Assembly: GCA_030386875.1 (NCBI GenBank)
Contig: CM059572.1
Location: 38,437,732-38,501,731 of the forward strand
DNA length: 64,000 nucleotides
Source of the DNA: Morinoia aosen
Lineage: Eukaryota; Arthropoda; Malacostraca; Amphipoda; Talitridae
Direction: 5' to 3'
Shown piece by piece: positions 1 to 13,962 of the stretch. The notes under the pieces were generated by a model. It was not told where the DNA came from. It saw only the letters and a program-made list of their open reading frames with translations, and did no database searches. Both the position numbers and the translations under genes were made by a program. Position 1 is the first letter of the stretch. Each line of letters begins with the position of its first letter.

Positions 1-3000
1 GACCTTAAAACGAACGTGTGACGCAGACATGTTGATTCACGCGGCACGCTCCAGGGGTTGCGAGATATTCCTCCGTCTGGCCAGTACTCCCTAACTTCGC
101 CCTAATGTTCAAAATTTTTCATTTGTAAAAGGCAAGATACAATCATTTTGGCCGGAAAAGGCCAACCAGGCAACCCTTACATAAACAATTCAAATGCCCT
201 CGAGCGTAGCTCTACATCAAAGGGTCACGGCTGTGAGGTCATTAAAAGTATCAGTTGTAATTACGACAGTCCTCTGAGGCTCCTCGAGAGAAATTGAAAT
301 TCATTACGCCATGAAAGAGATTATCAGAAAACTGAAGCTTCACAAGCAACACTCCAACTGAGATGTTCGGAAGGAGCTTAACAAACATTTCAACGGAGAG
401 ATAAGATAGACAAAAAGGCGTTCCTGGTCCTCGAAAGCGATTGACTTCCATCGTAAAATTTACATTGGTTTAGTTGTGAGTAAATATTTGGACATAAAAC
501 AAATTGAGCCACGGATACGAGAGAAACGACCACTAACAGAGCCCAGAGGATAAAAATAGCCTGATAAATTTCAATGAGAATGAATTCAAAATACTGTTCG
601 GAATAATTTATTGCAACAAATAATTGGAAAAATATGCTATGGAATTTAGGGCAAGCTACGTTTTCAGATTTTAATACGTCTCACACAATTCACCACTCGC
701 TTCACTCCCCATACTACTTGAGTCAAGTATCGTCAACATCTTCACTTTTTTAACGCAACAAAATCAGCACTCGATCTAACCCCTGCACAGTATTCCATCC
801 TCTCATAAAGTAGAGAGAATACTCTCATTTTGCGAAGTTATGAAACAGGAAATAGTAAAGAGCCAATACTGTTCACCGGAAAAGGCCGTATCACCACTCC
901 CCTTACCCCAACAGGAGCGCGCGACAGAGCGTCCTGCCACAACACTTCACAGAGCGCAGCCCGCCTCATATCAAGCGGCGGCCGCTGCCAACAATTATGA
1001 AGGCGAACGCAGAATATTCCCTAATTCACTCGAACGCGGAGATAGTAATTTGTCGGGACAAGCCAAGCCCGGCTAATCAGAAGCAGTTGTTAGCAGAAGC
1101 TAGCATTTGAAATCAGCATGCAAGTGAGAGGGAGCCTCAAACCGTTAATGATAAGTGCAACATATATTCCGCAGGAGAATGCGTGCCGTGTGGCAACTAT
1201 GCGCGCCCGGCCAATAACCCGACCTACGATCTCGTGCATCGCACAGAATTGTTTCGTTGGTGCTCTCGCAGATGAAGTGACACTGGATCTGCTCGAGCCA
1301 AAAGCGCTCGTGAGTGACACAAGTGTATGGGCTCATCTGAGTTACCATCTCACACGGAAAACTAAAATCAGCGGACATATACACAAAGGTATGAAATACC
1401 CGCATCAAACGCAATATAGCCATTAACTGAAGGATGAAACTAGTATGAAATACGACGATGTAACTCACCAATGTAGACTACGCATGAACCCAACGACCGC
1501 ATTAATGCAGTCAATGCAGACAAAAACGTGGGCTCTAAGCAAATGACCATGTGCAAGGATCAACAAATGCGCCCACAAGCTCTTGTAAGCAGACTTTATC
1601 ACAACAGCTCCGATGAGTCAAGGAACTATCACTGTGACGGGCTAATTAATGCAATGCTCATCACTGTTGAGTGCTTAAACTGCAGTTATAAGAGTCAGCT
1701 TACCGCTCACGTGTAGCGCACTTTCAACGCACGACAGTGAGACCGAGCCTTTGAAAGAGTTACGGTACGGCTTTAAACATTTTTCTACCTAAAGCTGTTG
1801 CCCTTTAATACGTATTCTAACCTGCTCCAATGACAAAGTAACATCACGCATAAAGCACCTAAAAAAATGGTAGAGAGCTTAGTATTGAGATGAATTAACG
1901 GATGTTAATTTTCATAACTCAAACATCAAAACAATTTCTAGAAGTGAGATGAGTTAATGAGGTGTGAAACTCCACTTTCCGCTGTGTAAAGCCAGCACTA
2001 TAATAAAAATGTCACAGCTAACTTGTAAGCCTCATTGCCATCAGTAAAATGGTAGTCGCTATAATTTGTTTAGCCAGTCATAATCATCTCACTGCATTTG
2101 CTAAAGTAAGTTCAAATTGTGACAGGGAGATGTCAGTGATGCAAAAGAAATACAGAGGAGCGTGCACACAAAATGTTGCAGCTAGATGCACTTACGTAGC
2201 TAGTCTGTGGTTCAGTACGTCTGCTTTCACTTTCATACTGCATAAATGTTTAATATAATTCAGAGCTTTTTATATTCCCAATGATTAACTGGACATTTGA
2301 AGCGAGATAAACAGAGCTATCACGCGGCACTGAACTGAATAGAAGAAAGCAAGAGATATTTGAAATAGAAATGAGAAATAAATTTCCTGCTCAACTATCA
2401 TTCGCGCTCCTGCCTGTACTTTTAAAAGAGTTTTTTTTCATCAGAAAAAAAGAAACATTTCATCAGAAACGTTGTGCAATGTAAATTTATCTCCCGCGCT
2501 CACGTTGAATCATCAGATACAACAAAAGATGGACTAGTTTTAGCAGGCAGAAATATGCATACAACATCGGGCCTTCACAGCACAATCAGAGAGAAAAAAA
2601 AATTGTGCAGCGAGTCAGGCGGCCGCAGACAGCACGCAGCTCAGTCGTACAGTGTTGCTTTTCAGGTGCAGCTCAGATCTGTTGGTGCCGCTGCTGCCGC
2701 ACGCTGCATATTGCCAAAGTTAACTGCCTCTTGCTACGGCTTCAATGACTCCGCCAAATGTTTAGCGTGGTGGCCTCTACATGTCCGTAACTTATGAATT
2801 TAATGCCTGGAGGCTAATGCTCTCACTGCAGCTGGTGCAGAAAATCGCATGAGCTACAGCTCACCAGTTGCGCAGCATGGATACAGTAGACGGACACAAC
2901 GTCGTTGCAGCCATGGCTGTACACGATGCGGTCCTAATTCAATTTACTGCACCGGTGCTTGACGTACGCGAATGAAGTTAATAAATACTGCGTGCAGAAT

Positions 3001-5683
3001 TTATTGAAAAATTAGTGTTCATAAAGAGCCATCTTCACAAGTTAAATAAATTAAATCACTATATACTAAATGTCTAAAAATAGCTCATTACTACAAGTAA
3101 TTTATCAGGAAAATCTTAAAAAATCAGTGACTCAAGAGCTATTCTTTGGAAATCCTTATTCCATGTTAAGGATTACAGTATGTTTGACACAGGTACAAAA
3201 ACTAATCCCAAATGCACGCAAGACTGGTCAAGCAAGAGATTAACGCGAGAGTGCTGCGTAAGATTAAATGATGCTAGTGAGTCGCATATGAAGGCAGCAC
3301 CACTCGGCATCAAATGAAACATGACAAACAAGATCACAATCCGAGCACAGATAAAAGAAGACCAGCTGCTTGCCTGCTTGACAGTGTCCGTGCATGAGTT
3401 ACGCAACTAGCTACGTACGTTCTGCATGTTGGTCAGAAACACAGAGTTTCAACTTATACATTTCGTCAGTTATCATTGTCATGGTTACACAAAATCTAAG
3501 AGCAGTTGCATCGAACGTCTTATTCCGTTTAAAAATACACGTAAAATGTTACCGCTTTTACAGTATGTCAACCACCTCCATGAGCGAAAAACACAATGAA
3601 TTATACATGATTCGGCCGATATTATACTCAAAATAATAGGGTTACCTACTACAGTTTCTTACAAAATGGGTCGCTGGATCCATGGTGGGGAGCCTCAGAC
3701 GTTTCTGAAGTAACCCAAGTTCTCCGAGTGAGCTTAGGACTGGTCCTAGGGAACAGCTCCTACTTTTAAATGTATTCTAAAATCGCCCCATGAGGACAGA
3801 AAATGTTCGAGACACACAAACAATCCCCTGTAGCGCTGGTACCACTGGAGGAAAACATAACGACGCTCACTTTTACAGAGGATACCAAAAATAAGGCCGC
3901 ATCAGAGGCGAAGCAAATGTTCTGCCTTAGATTGGCATGTAACATCTCCCTTGAATCAAAGGTCTTCTTGCAAACTGGGACCAGAACTCAGAAACTTCGC
4001 CAGTAACTCCAATAAAAGGAAAGATGGAGTGCATTGCAGGAGCAAAGCTCCATAAAATTTCTTGCATGATTTCCAGCTCGCGTCTTGCATTTCCTGTCCC
4101 GAGATTGCGGAGACTGCACCGCGCTTTTTGTCATGAATTTGTCCGACTTCCAGGAAAAGCTTTCCGGGATTTGGTCAAGCAATGTTGCCTCAAAGCGCTT
4201 CTACCTTTCTTCGCAGTTATGACTGTGTATTATATAATTTATAGAGTTGTTTCGTATGAATGCATTTCTGATGATGCTGGCGCTGCACTGATCAAGTTCT
4301 ACCGCCAAATTCTGAGATTAAACTGGATTGTATTTTATTTGACCCACGCACGGAGTGCGAACGAGAAGTACTCAAAATATGAATGCAGAATTCAGGAATT
4401 TCATTTTAGAATAACATTTGATTTTAAAACTGTCAAACTATACCTGGTCTTTTATGCCTTAATCAAGATTTTTATGCACTGCTTTTCTGATAACTCACAT
4501 CATACAATTTATTGACTAGTCTACTGAAAATAGTACTCACTCTTAATAACTAAACAGTCCTGTATAAATTACAACATATGATATGAGTACCATTCCCTAT
4601 TTTTATTCGACGTGTATATACGCTTTGCCTTCATTCAATTCACAGAGTTTGATTTCCTTTCATATGCAAGGCCTCCTTCAGAAGCAATAAATTGAAACAA
4701 ACCCAAATATGACAGCCAGGCTGGCGTCCGAAGCGTAGGCTCAAGAGACACAAACCTGACAGGCACGAAGCCAAATTTGAATTGGGCAGACGTCGAAGGA
4801 GATCTTGTCGGGCCGTGTATTGAACACTGAAGGCTGTGGCAGAATTGCGGCAGCGTGAGCTGCAGTGAACAGCCAAGGCCACCTATAGACAGACCGAACC
4901 GCAGAGTCCTCACCACCGCCCGCACAAGGTGCTTCAAGTTCCTCAATTGAGGTGCGGCCTAATTGTGGCTCCTGACATGCGCGGCCTCAACAATTGTCAA
5001 GAGCCCCGCTGGAAGCTGCGAGATCGGTGAACTGTGCAAGGCATTGTCGTCCTTCGGTAGGATAATAGAATTGCTTGCTTTCAAAAGCCAATATCAGGGA
5101 AGACATGAATAACAATCCCCACAAAGGACACCAGTGGACGCCTCAAGTAAACTCAGATGTCAGATGTGAAGTGGCGGCTCACTTGACAATATTACACGTT
5201 GGGATTGGCCCTTGGCATATAACTTCAAACGCGAGGAGATCATTATGTTTTAGAGATACAAGTCTATTTTTTTTAGAGCACTTCAGGTAAATTTGTTTTG
5301 ACAGAAGTTTCCAGATTTGGAAGTTGAGAAGAGTTTTTGAAGAGCACAAATTTTTATTTATTACATGAAAAAAACTTGGTAGGTCACTCTGCGATCATCA
5401 AGCATTGAACTATCATTTATGAGCTCATATTGTGTTACAGGCAGTACAACAGAGCACAGAACTCTCCGCAATAGTCTGACACAATCAAGCTTTCTGACAA
5501 AAATAAATTGCGTCCGAAGCTGAGGAAAAGAGGCTGAAATAAATCGAAATTAGAGAACTAATACTTCATATGATCAGCTTGCAATACACAGCGTACATTC
5601 ATCTGAAGAACCTGCGATGCACCTCCGTCTGCAGACAGATTTCAGTGCGCCAAAAACGGAGCCTTTCGCTTGTGAGAAAGGTT
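1..5683. other. No supported gene
   Basis: AT-rich DNA. The longest open frame (163 codons, 4024-4515) matches nothing I recognise. A GC-richer patch at 2610-2720 shows no gene structure. Confidence 0.5.
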
Positions 5684-6030
5684 AGATTCCAAGCTAGTTT
5701 AAGTCTACTTGACTACTACGTTGGTGTTTTTAAAGGAGGGCACCATTAAGTATAACGTTAAGAGAACAGGGATTCTGTGCACAATATGAGTTCCTACATC
5801 CTGTTCATTTAAAGAGTAAATTTGAAAAAATTCATGAATAATATAAAAGTTGAAAAAGAAAGTAATAGGTGCTGAAAAAGGACAGTAGTGAAGCGAAAAT
5901 AGATGGTTTGTAACAAAACAAAAACTCATTTCATTTCAACAAAAGGAAGGCCTCCTAACCTTTGTCGGGGGACCTCACATTTTTCTCCGAGTGCCAATTC
6001 ACAAATCAAATAGTTGTACCCCATGAGATG
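5684..6030 (-). mobile_element. SINE-like retroposon copy, diverged
   Basis: Recognised by CTAGTTTAAGTCTAC, GGGCACCATTAAGTA, AAGTAATAGGTGCTGAAAAA, GGACAGTAGTGAAGCGAAAA and AAGGCCTCCTAACCTTTG, ending near GTTGTACCCCATGAG. No target-site duplication was clear, in keeping with its age. Confidence 0.7.
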
Positions 6031-8502
6031 AGCGCTTGCATACATAGCGAGATATTCTTTACTCTCGCTTGTGAAGCTCAGCACAGAAGAAACCCTTTAA
6101 AAATAACATGTAGTGGTGACTCACATCTCTCAGAAAAATACTCGTAAATGCATCAGCAAATATTTCCTAAGTTGAAGCGAAAGAAATACTGTCCACAGTG
6201 AATATTCCAACACCTCTCTACATGCGTTTATCATAAGAGAACTTTGTTTACTTCGTCGGCCCTGTTTTGTATATTAGCAGTTACTCCATTTCTCCTGCCG
6301 TTTACGCGAGTCTGAGAAATTCTGGTCATAAACACTGAACTTCTCGACCCTATATCGATGGCGGGTACATTTATTTCCTTTTTGAAATTTTCGCTCCCTC
6401 CAGCCTAAAAGCAAAAGTTCCAAAACCAAACTGACAAGTGTAATAAACGTAGTCCTTTAATCTTCTTAGAAAGATTGTATTACTTAAACGAAATTTATCA
6501 TGATGCAATAAATTCCGATTTTTCACAAAAAATATTCTTCGCTAGAAAATTAGGAAATACACAACCTTGCACTTCATTTTCTCGACAGTACATTCAATCC
6601 ATGTCATTCGTTAGATTTCGACTTGTGATCGCCATATGCCCCAATTACCCCCATTTTAAAAATTATTTCAATTTCCCTACATGATTATTCAAGCATCACG
6701 AACTACAAAACACATGCAAGATAATGAGCAGAAGCCTTTCGCGCAAGGAAACACGTGCAATCACTCTGTGGGATGTCATAACTGAAACAAATTGTGTTCG
6801 ACTCCGAGTCTACATGAACTGAAGAAAAGCCTGTTAAAGGCCACAGCGAACTATTTGGAGTCAACTGAATTTCATCGCAGGCATTCACTCAGGCGTGCTG
6901 TTGAATGACCCATGGATTTCAATTTATATTTACCGTTGTAATTCATCACAGGAAAAAATACTGCGGTCGCTCTACTCGTGATAAAGAAGCCATTTTTCTC
7001 ATATACGTGCTCGAAAAACAGTAGTAATATGAGTACTCAAATAGTTGACATAGCCCGACATTACGGAATAACGCGCAAGAACTGCAGTCTTGTTCCATTC
7101 TCAGCTCAGTATTCTTACGACCAAGAATATTCATGAGCCAAACACTGACGCTCGGCAGTGCACTTTCAACTTCTCAGACGCTGCTCAGAAGCTGCTCAAG
7201 CGCGCAGGTTTGAATCGAGAATCGCTGGCAACTCATGTTCTTTGGAAGGCTCATTTTCTCATAAGTCTCACAAAATCACAAGTTGAAGCAAAGTTTGTAA
7301 GATCAAGAACAAATGGATGGCAGAAAAAATTAACACAGTTGTTTCAATCGAGCGCGAAGTACAGTAACTCGAATCCTGGAATGAAATTACTTCAATTCTG
7401 CTCAATAAACAACGTCCTTGTGACATACACTGCATGCCATGGCCTAGTTCTTTCTCTACAAGCAAAAACTAATGATTCTGAAGTGGCAACTCTTGTTACA
7501 ATTTATTAAGACGGAAAAAAATTCAAGTAGGACAGTGAAGAAGTGAACAAAAGTCCAGGAGGCGCAACATTGTTCTGTTGTGCAATGTTGATGCGCAGGT
7601 TTGCCAAAACCATGCATTTCAGCTGATTTTTGAACAGGAAGGTTCAAGTGACGGCACACAGACAACTCGGTGTAACGATTTTTTTCAACTCGTCGCTCGT
7701 TATTTTCACAACCTGATCTTTTTGTAGCATATATTCACAATGCTAATACTCTGATTATTATTTAAACGAATGAAGTTTCTAGTAAAATTACACAAATATC
7801 CTCAACTGCTACATACTGTCACGTTCTGTCAGAGTTCGAAGGATGGAATTCGTATTCAATAAAGGATGACAAATATGAGCGCGCTTTTATTTAGGGAGAA
7901 AGCTTGAAGCCACGACCGCCAAACTGTTCCGAGCGTCGTACACGTCAAAAGTCGATCCCACTTGAGATGTTTTCTTTGGAAGCGATGACAAGCAGTGCGC
8001 ACTCAATCCTGCAGCTTTTTGTTTGCTGAGCTGAGCGACTTGCCGGCCTGCTCGTCATGCCAACACACTAAAAACAACCTACGCGTTCCCAAACTACGAG
8101 ACGGCCGTTGCCGTGGGTCGCAACTTGCTTGGCACAAACCCGTAAACAAATTCCGAGTTTTTCCCACAACAGCGCAGCTTCTTGACTCTCTTAAGAACTT
8201 GCTTCCTTCAGGGCTTGCTACCGAGAAGAAAGAATTGATAAATTAGTAGAGCGTTTGAATATCAGCAAGATGTAATTTTATCATCTGCTCTCATGTTTTT
8301 ATTGGCACATTTGCGGTGCAACAAAGTCATCGCAGAGTAGAGATTTTTTGAGATAACTTGAATGAGTCAAGTTACCATTTCTTCTTAAGGAAACAGTGTA
8401 TTGTTGGTCGAGAAAAACCAGCAGAATTAAATTCGTTACAAATGTAAGTTTAATGCTCCAATTAGCTTTTATTTTCTCGTTAAGGGGAATTTTCTCGTTA
8501 AT
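6031..8502. other. No supported gene
   Basis: AT-rich. An open frame of 139 codons (7090-7509) is unrecognised. No repeat identified. Confidence 0.5.
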
Positions 8503-8672
8503 TTAGGGAACGGGGAATCAACGCACAAGGTGTGTTCCCACACAGGGTACTCTGCGCATAGAAACAAGTTAAGGAAGAAGAGGAAGAGAAAACAAAGAAG
8601 GGAAAACTGAGAGGAAAAAAGTAAGCACGAAAGACAGGAGTCCCGAAGGCCTATCCAAAGCTTAAACCTATG
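8503..8672 (-). mobile_element. Retroposon fragment, variant subfamily
   Basis: Shares GAACGGGGAATC, CGCACAAGGTGTGTTCCC and CGAAAGACAGGAGTCCCGAA with other family members, best with 31265-31535. Both ends are lost. Same orientation as all other copies. Confidence 0.55.
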
Positions 8673-8770
8673 TTACTACTTCTACTAATATCCAAAGCTG
8701 AGGTAATTTAAAGCATCCCCCTAGTGGCGCCGATCACATAGCCAATGATAAACAAGCCTGACTAACCTAA

Positions 8771-9315
8771 GGGTAGCTGCACACCAAAAGACGGCAAGAG
8801 ACAAAGCAAGCGAGAGAGAAAGATGTTTGGCGAGATCTATCACACACCAAAAGATAGCCAGTTTGCTCCTAAATGTCATGGAAAGAGGTTTATAACAAAA
8901 ATAAGCGGAACTAGCATGTGTTTGTAACGTTGAGTATCATTCATACTTTGTCCCATTGCTTTGAAACATGTTATCTGTCATTGTGCTTTGGATTTTTTGA
9001 CTTCCAAAGGCACAGTACAGCATAAACTTTGGATATAAGGAGTTCAGTCTTTGCTGGAGAAATTGTGTAGCATACCTCTCCCTTCGACATCTCGCCGCGC
9101 ACTGCCAGACGCAGCGCTGCCACTGCCAGAGGCTTCTCACTGGAGCTTTCAAGCGTGAAACCATCTTCAAGTCGCTTTCTCGCTGCAGCCAATCTTCAAT
9201 CTTTCTCACTCGCTTGCTAGCTTGCTTGTGGTGTGCGCACTCCCATAGGAATACATGTATATCGATTCAAGCTTGCTCGCTTTCTCGCCTCAAATCTTTT
9301 GGTGTGCAGCTACCC
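8771..9315. mobile_element. PIF/Harbinger-type MITE, 545 bp
   Basis: A perfect 21-bp terminal inverted repeat starting GGGTAGCTGCACACCAAAAG (8771-8791 and 9295-9315) is flanked by TAA duplications at 8768-8770 and 9316-9318. The ACACACCAAAAGATAG text near 8852 repeats part of the end. Three-base TAA/TTA duplications are typical of PIF/Harbinger. An open frame at 8937-9209 on the minus strand is not recognisable as transposase. Confidence 0.85.
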
Positions 9316-9318
9316 TAA

Positions 9319-12300
9319 AGCTATCGCTTATCCTAAGCATCTTGAGGTGGTCCGTAACAAAACCAAAGCCCATTCTATTTGATTTTAGAAAGAAAGGCAC
9401 ACATAAACTTTAGCACATAACTCGTAGTTGGAGCTATGTTGACTTTACGCTACGTGATGTAGCACGCAATACAGCACGCATCGTAGTTAAGTGAACTTGG
9501 AAGAACTTACGCTACAAGCTGTACCAAATTAATTAATTAATTAATAGAAAATCTGGCACCTATCACTAAACGATGCGTTTCAACCTGTATGGTACTTGGA
9601 AACTTTTCACAAATCGACATGGATAGTTTCACCCTCTGACATTGGCGTGTACGTCCCGGATCAAGTCATAGAGCAGATGTTGTACTAAATGGAAGTTGAA
9701 AAAAGTAGTAACCGTGAATATAAATAATTGCAGTAAAAATTTAAAACTATTGGACGGAAAACTATTGAAACTATTCGCTGCAATTAATTTACGGTCTGCA
9801 AATAACATGTAAGTCGTTTAGATATTAAAAACCATTGGCTTCGCGGATACCGAGAGGCTCGACGTCATTAAATTGAAGCCTTCATTTCATCTTATAATTT
9901 ACGATTCAATACTGACTCCCACTAGAACGAGAAAAGAGCGAAGCCTCTCTACGCGGCTCTGCAACTCCAGCACAACTCGCCTGACCAACGACTGTCATGG
10001 CGGCGGTGACGCGGTCGCAGTGACGCCATCTTGGATACAGGGGCAAAATTACGGTCCTCTACCATGGTCAAAACTTTCTTCTACGCAATTTAAACAAATT
10101 TAAGAGGAAAAAACTGAGAAGATTAACGCATGACTTTTAAAAATTAGTATGATTACATACCTAAATAAGTAAATACGGTTTCTTCCTCAAAGCGTATCAT
10201 GCTGTTGATGTTAGAAATGTCTTCGAAAGTTAACATTATCTAGCTGCAGCATTTCTTCGCACTGATTCAATCAAGTTTAGCAATCTCTAGCCGACGTTTT
10301 GTCTACCGCACCTTAAACTATTTCTTAGAAATTACCTTGCAAGAAGTAATATATTTGTTTTACGCGTGTGGGTGATTTGCGTCAGCAACATAAACGAGCC
10401 AAAATTGGAATTGAATCTGTGGACTCACCTTGGTTTACAGCCGTGACAAGTCATAGGAGCAAAACTAGATAATTTACTTCGTAAAAATTTCATCGAATGA
10501 ATGTTTCCGACCTACGTGAAAACTTTAACACCACTGGTATAGTTTCTTTTGGCAGCTGGAATATCCGATCATATGAAAACGACCATTGAGCACTTTTTAT
10601 TATTCATTCTTGCATGTTGACACTTACACTTGTAAGAAATGAAGTTTCTATTTCACCAGTCACCATAAACAGTTCCTATTTTTAAATTACACCGGCTAAG
10701 AAGCACTGATCTTGCTGAGTTAAACTCAACTGGAGATGAGCAGCACTGTAAGGCTAACATTTTCTGCAAATAAGTAATGACACTTTTAAAACATTGTAAC
10801 TTGATCTAAACTGGTAACCACGTAGAAGTGTTCTAGTGAAACAAATTTTTTTTAGCGCTCATAGTAAGAAAGTGGCAATTGTGCTGATATTCACGATGTA
10901 TTCCTTCCAACAATGTATTTTCGACGAGCAAAACTTGTGCTGACAACTCGTAGGTTTTATACTTGTTACTAAACCATCAATTACGCTTCCATCTAGTGCC
11001 CTTGATGTTTCACCGTACTAAACAGCGATTTTGATATAGTTCCATTCTGTCTCCCTGAACTTTTTTTAGCATCAGTGAGAAGAGGATTGAAAAGACAAAC
11101 CATTCATCTACTATGTCTAAAAAAAATCGTTTTTCTCATTTGAGATAGATCTCGAACCTTTGCACCAGTCTAGAAGACTGTCTTTGAACCCTTGGAGAGT
11201 TTCGAAGCGAACCCATCAACAAAGTGTTGATGCTACTTCACTTCGATGAGCAGTGAGCTATAAAAGCACATGTCACCGCATAGGTTGCCTCGGCGTTCGA
11301 CCTTCATGCCCACGAGCATGTACGTTAGAAATATTCTACAATATCTCCTCTATGATCCGCAGCCTCAAACGAGTGCAAAAATTGACACATGAGTTGACGA
11401 AAACGTGCCTGAGGATTGAATTGATAATTCAGCGTGCACAGAACGCCGTCGACGTTTAATCTTAAAACCTACATATTGTCTAGCCTCCGTCCAATCGGCC
11501 CACCGGCGCTATAATAACTTGCTACCCGAAGTGCCCATCAGAGCTCCCAAATTACTCGTTTGAGGAACTTTGCAATTATCTGTTCATAGCTGTCCAGGCG
11601 AGTAACGGTCGTCATTTACAATGCAGCATTTATCGTTCAACTTTTCGTAAGATATTGAAGTAAGAAAGAGCTTAGATTGTCTACCTCCGAAGAGTACTGC
11701 GCGTTACAACCAATGTGCTTGCAATCAGGAGCACAGATTGTGATAAAAGAAAATCCTGCTGGAAAGAATTTTGCATTTAGAGATGCTTTATCGAGTAAAA
11801 ACAACACTTCAAAGTAAGAAAACAAGTTCATACCTTTTCATCCGCATTTTGGTTTCCGACTTTTGAACGCACATTAGCTGCTGTAACTTTGTTCAAAGTT
11901 TAGCAGAAGTGGAGACGAAGGCAACGCAACGCAGTCTGCTTTCACCAGGAGATGTATGTACTCTGATGGCAGACAAGCCGCCTGAGCCCTCAGGCGAGCA
12001 ATTAAGATTCTGTCGTGAGCAAGTCGATACAATTGATCAAACCCCTAAAAGTTACGAAGATGTTTTTTAAGAAAAAGATTACTTCTAAGAAATATACTAC
12101 GTCCTTCAGCGAGTCTACAGTATTAGTTAAAGTGGACGAGAAAGCTTCCACGGCACGTTTTTAGGAGAAATCGCAATTTTTTTTGTTGTTTATCTGAGGC
12201 TTAGAATTTTGCGTTCATTCCAACATGTCCTACACCACCACGGCGTAAAACTGTTCGATGCGGGACAGCTTTTAGAGGCTTTAGTAATAATTATTCATCC

Positions 12301-12457
12301 CAGAACTTTGGGTCCACGAAATCCATTTTCATGGATGCAGCGTCGTGGACTTCGGTAGACAACAGAGCTCTTGTTTCTGTCGCCTGGGTAGATTGAAGTA
12401 CAAAAGAGCCCGAGAAAAAAATCATAGATTATTTCAACTCTTTCAGCAATTCAGGAT
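9319..12457. other. No supported gene
   Basis: AT-rich with a short TTAA tetranucleotide run at about 9528-9546. Nothing else seen. Confidence 0.5.
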
Positions 12458-12468
12458 CCTTCAGTGAA

Positions 12469-13951
12469 TGTTATTAAATTATACGTTAGTTAAAGGGGGT
12501 CCTCCGGAAAAAAATATTTTTTTTGATCTGATTGGTCTGAAATTTGGTCAGTACATGTATTTTTGCAAGACAAACATATTTGAACTCGTGAAATTTTTTG
12601 ATTTAGGCCTTAGTTTTTCCGAAAAATTTGAAATATTAGTCATTTTGGGTCATTTTTATACCTACTTCAAAAGAATAGAAGTCATTGAGTTTTAATGCTA
12701 GAAGAAATTCAAAGACAGTTTTGGAATCTTTGGAACATTTCCAACAAGTTATATTCAGGGATTTTTTATTTTTTTCATATACATGCGATATTTTACCAAT
12801 ATATCATATATACCGAAATTTTTGGATTTGAACTATGATAAAAAAATTAGAGTGTAAAAATGGAAAAAGCGGCAATATAACTTTGTTAGAAATGTTCCAA
12901 GGATTCTAAAACTGTCTTTGTTTTCTTCCAAGCATAAAAACTCAATGACTTCTATTCTTTTAAATTTTGAAAGTAAGTGACTTTACACGACAGGCCAAAA
13001 ACAAAATTTTTTGTTGAAGTGTAATATAATGGAAAATTTATGTAATTGAATGCTGTTTTCATTTTTATTTCGATAATCTCCATGCATAACTTCATATTCA
13101 CACTGGGAATTGTAATTTCCATAAAAAAAATTTTTACTTGTTACATAAAAATTATGATATTTTTTCTTTTCAGACTGATTCTTATGAAATATGATTATAA
13201 TATGTAACTTTCGAAAAAAAAACAATTTCTTCTATATATTTTTTTGATTCAAGCCTTAGTTTTTGAAAAAATTTGACATATTGGTTTTTAGTCCATTGGA
13301 GTTCTATTTCAAAAGAATAGAACTCGTCGAGTTTTTATGCTAGAACAAAAACAAAGACAGTTTTAGAATCCTTGGAACATATCTAACAAAAGTACATTCG
13401 CAAATTTTCCATTTCTTTTTTTGTTTTCTTTTTATATGGGGTCAAAATGGGGTCGAAAATTAAAGATTTTGGTCCCCTTACTCCCCCCCCCTGGGGGATT
13501 TATTGTCCGTAGCGCCATAAAATTTTAGGACCGAATAGTCCACCACCTAAGGGTCCTTTTCCAACAAAACCATGAAAAATTACCATCGGAGAGACAAGGG
13601 GACCCCCTTAAGCCTCTCTAACCGCTAAAAAAAGAGCGTTCCGAAGAGAGGAAGGAGGAAATTACCATTTAGCATTGAGATTAGGGAACACAGAATATAT
13701 GCAGAAGGGAGCATAGAAACAGTAATTTGAGAATGAAAGTCATGAAACAAGATAAAAGTTGAAGAAGAAAGTAGTAGGTGCTGAACAACAGGTCAGCAGT
13801 GAACCGAAAAAGGTGATCCTTAACATAACAAAAAGAACACTTTATTTCAACAAAAAGAAGGCCTACCTAACTCTCAGCTCGGGCCCTCTCACATTTTTCC
13901 CCTGGGAGTGTTAATTCCCACGTACAATAGTTGTATCCCTCTGAGGAAAAG
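12469..13951 (-). mobile_element. SINE-like retroposon copy split by a MITE
   Basis: The tail-side part is 12469-12493, then a TTAA-flanked element (12494-13607), then the rest of the retroposon from 13612 (AGCCTCTCTAACCGC) to about 13951. Target-site duplications CCTTCAGTGAA (12458-12468) and CCTTCGGTGAA (13952-13962) bracket the whole, which shows that the two parts belong together. Confidence 0.85.
12494..13607. mobile_element. piggyBac-like MITE (TTAA duplication), 1.1 kb
   Basis: Flanked by TTAA at 12490-12493 and 13608-13611. The ends are AGGGGGTCC and GGACCCCC, a short imperfect terminal inverted repeat. It is inserted in the TTTAAGCC motif that is intact in other retroposon copies. 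Inside, arms at 12666-12752 and 12876-12966 form a palindrome, and the first arm with its left flank (12600-12756) is repeated directly at 13244-13398. No transposase is visible, so it is non-autonomous. Confidence 0.8.
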
Positions 13952-13962
13952 CCTTCGGTGAA

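Noticed and set aside
4024-4515. 163-codon open frame
   Set aside because: No recognisable family, no splice or promoter context; length is possible by chance in 64 kb.
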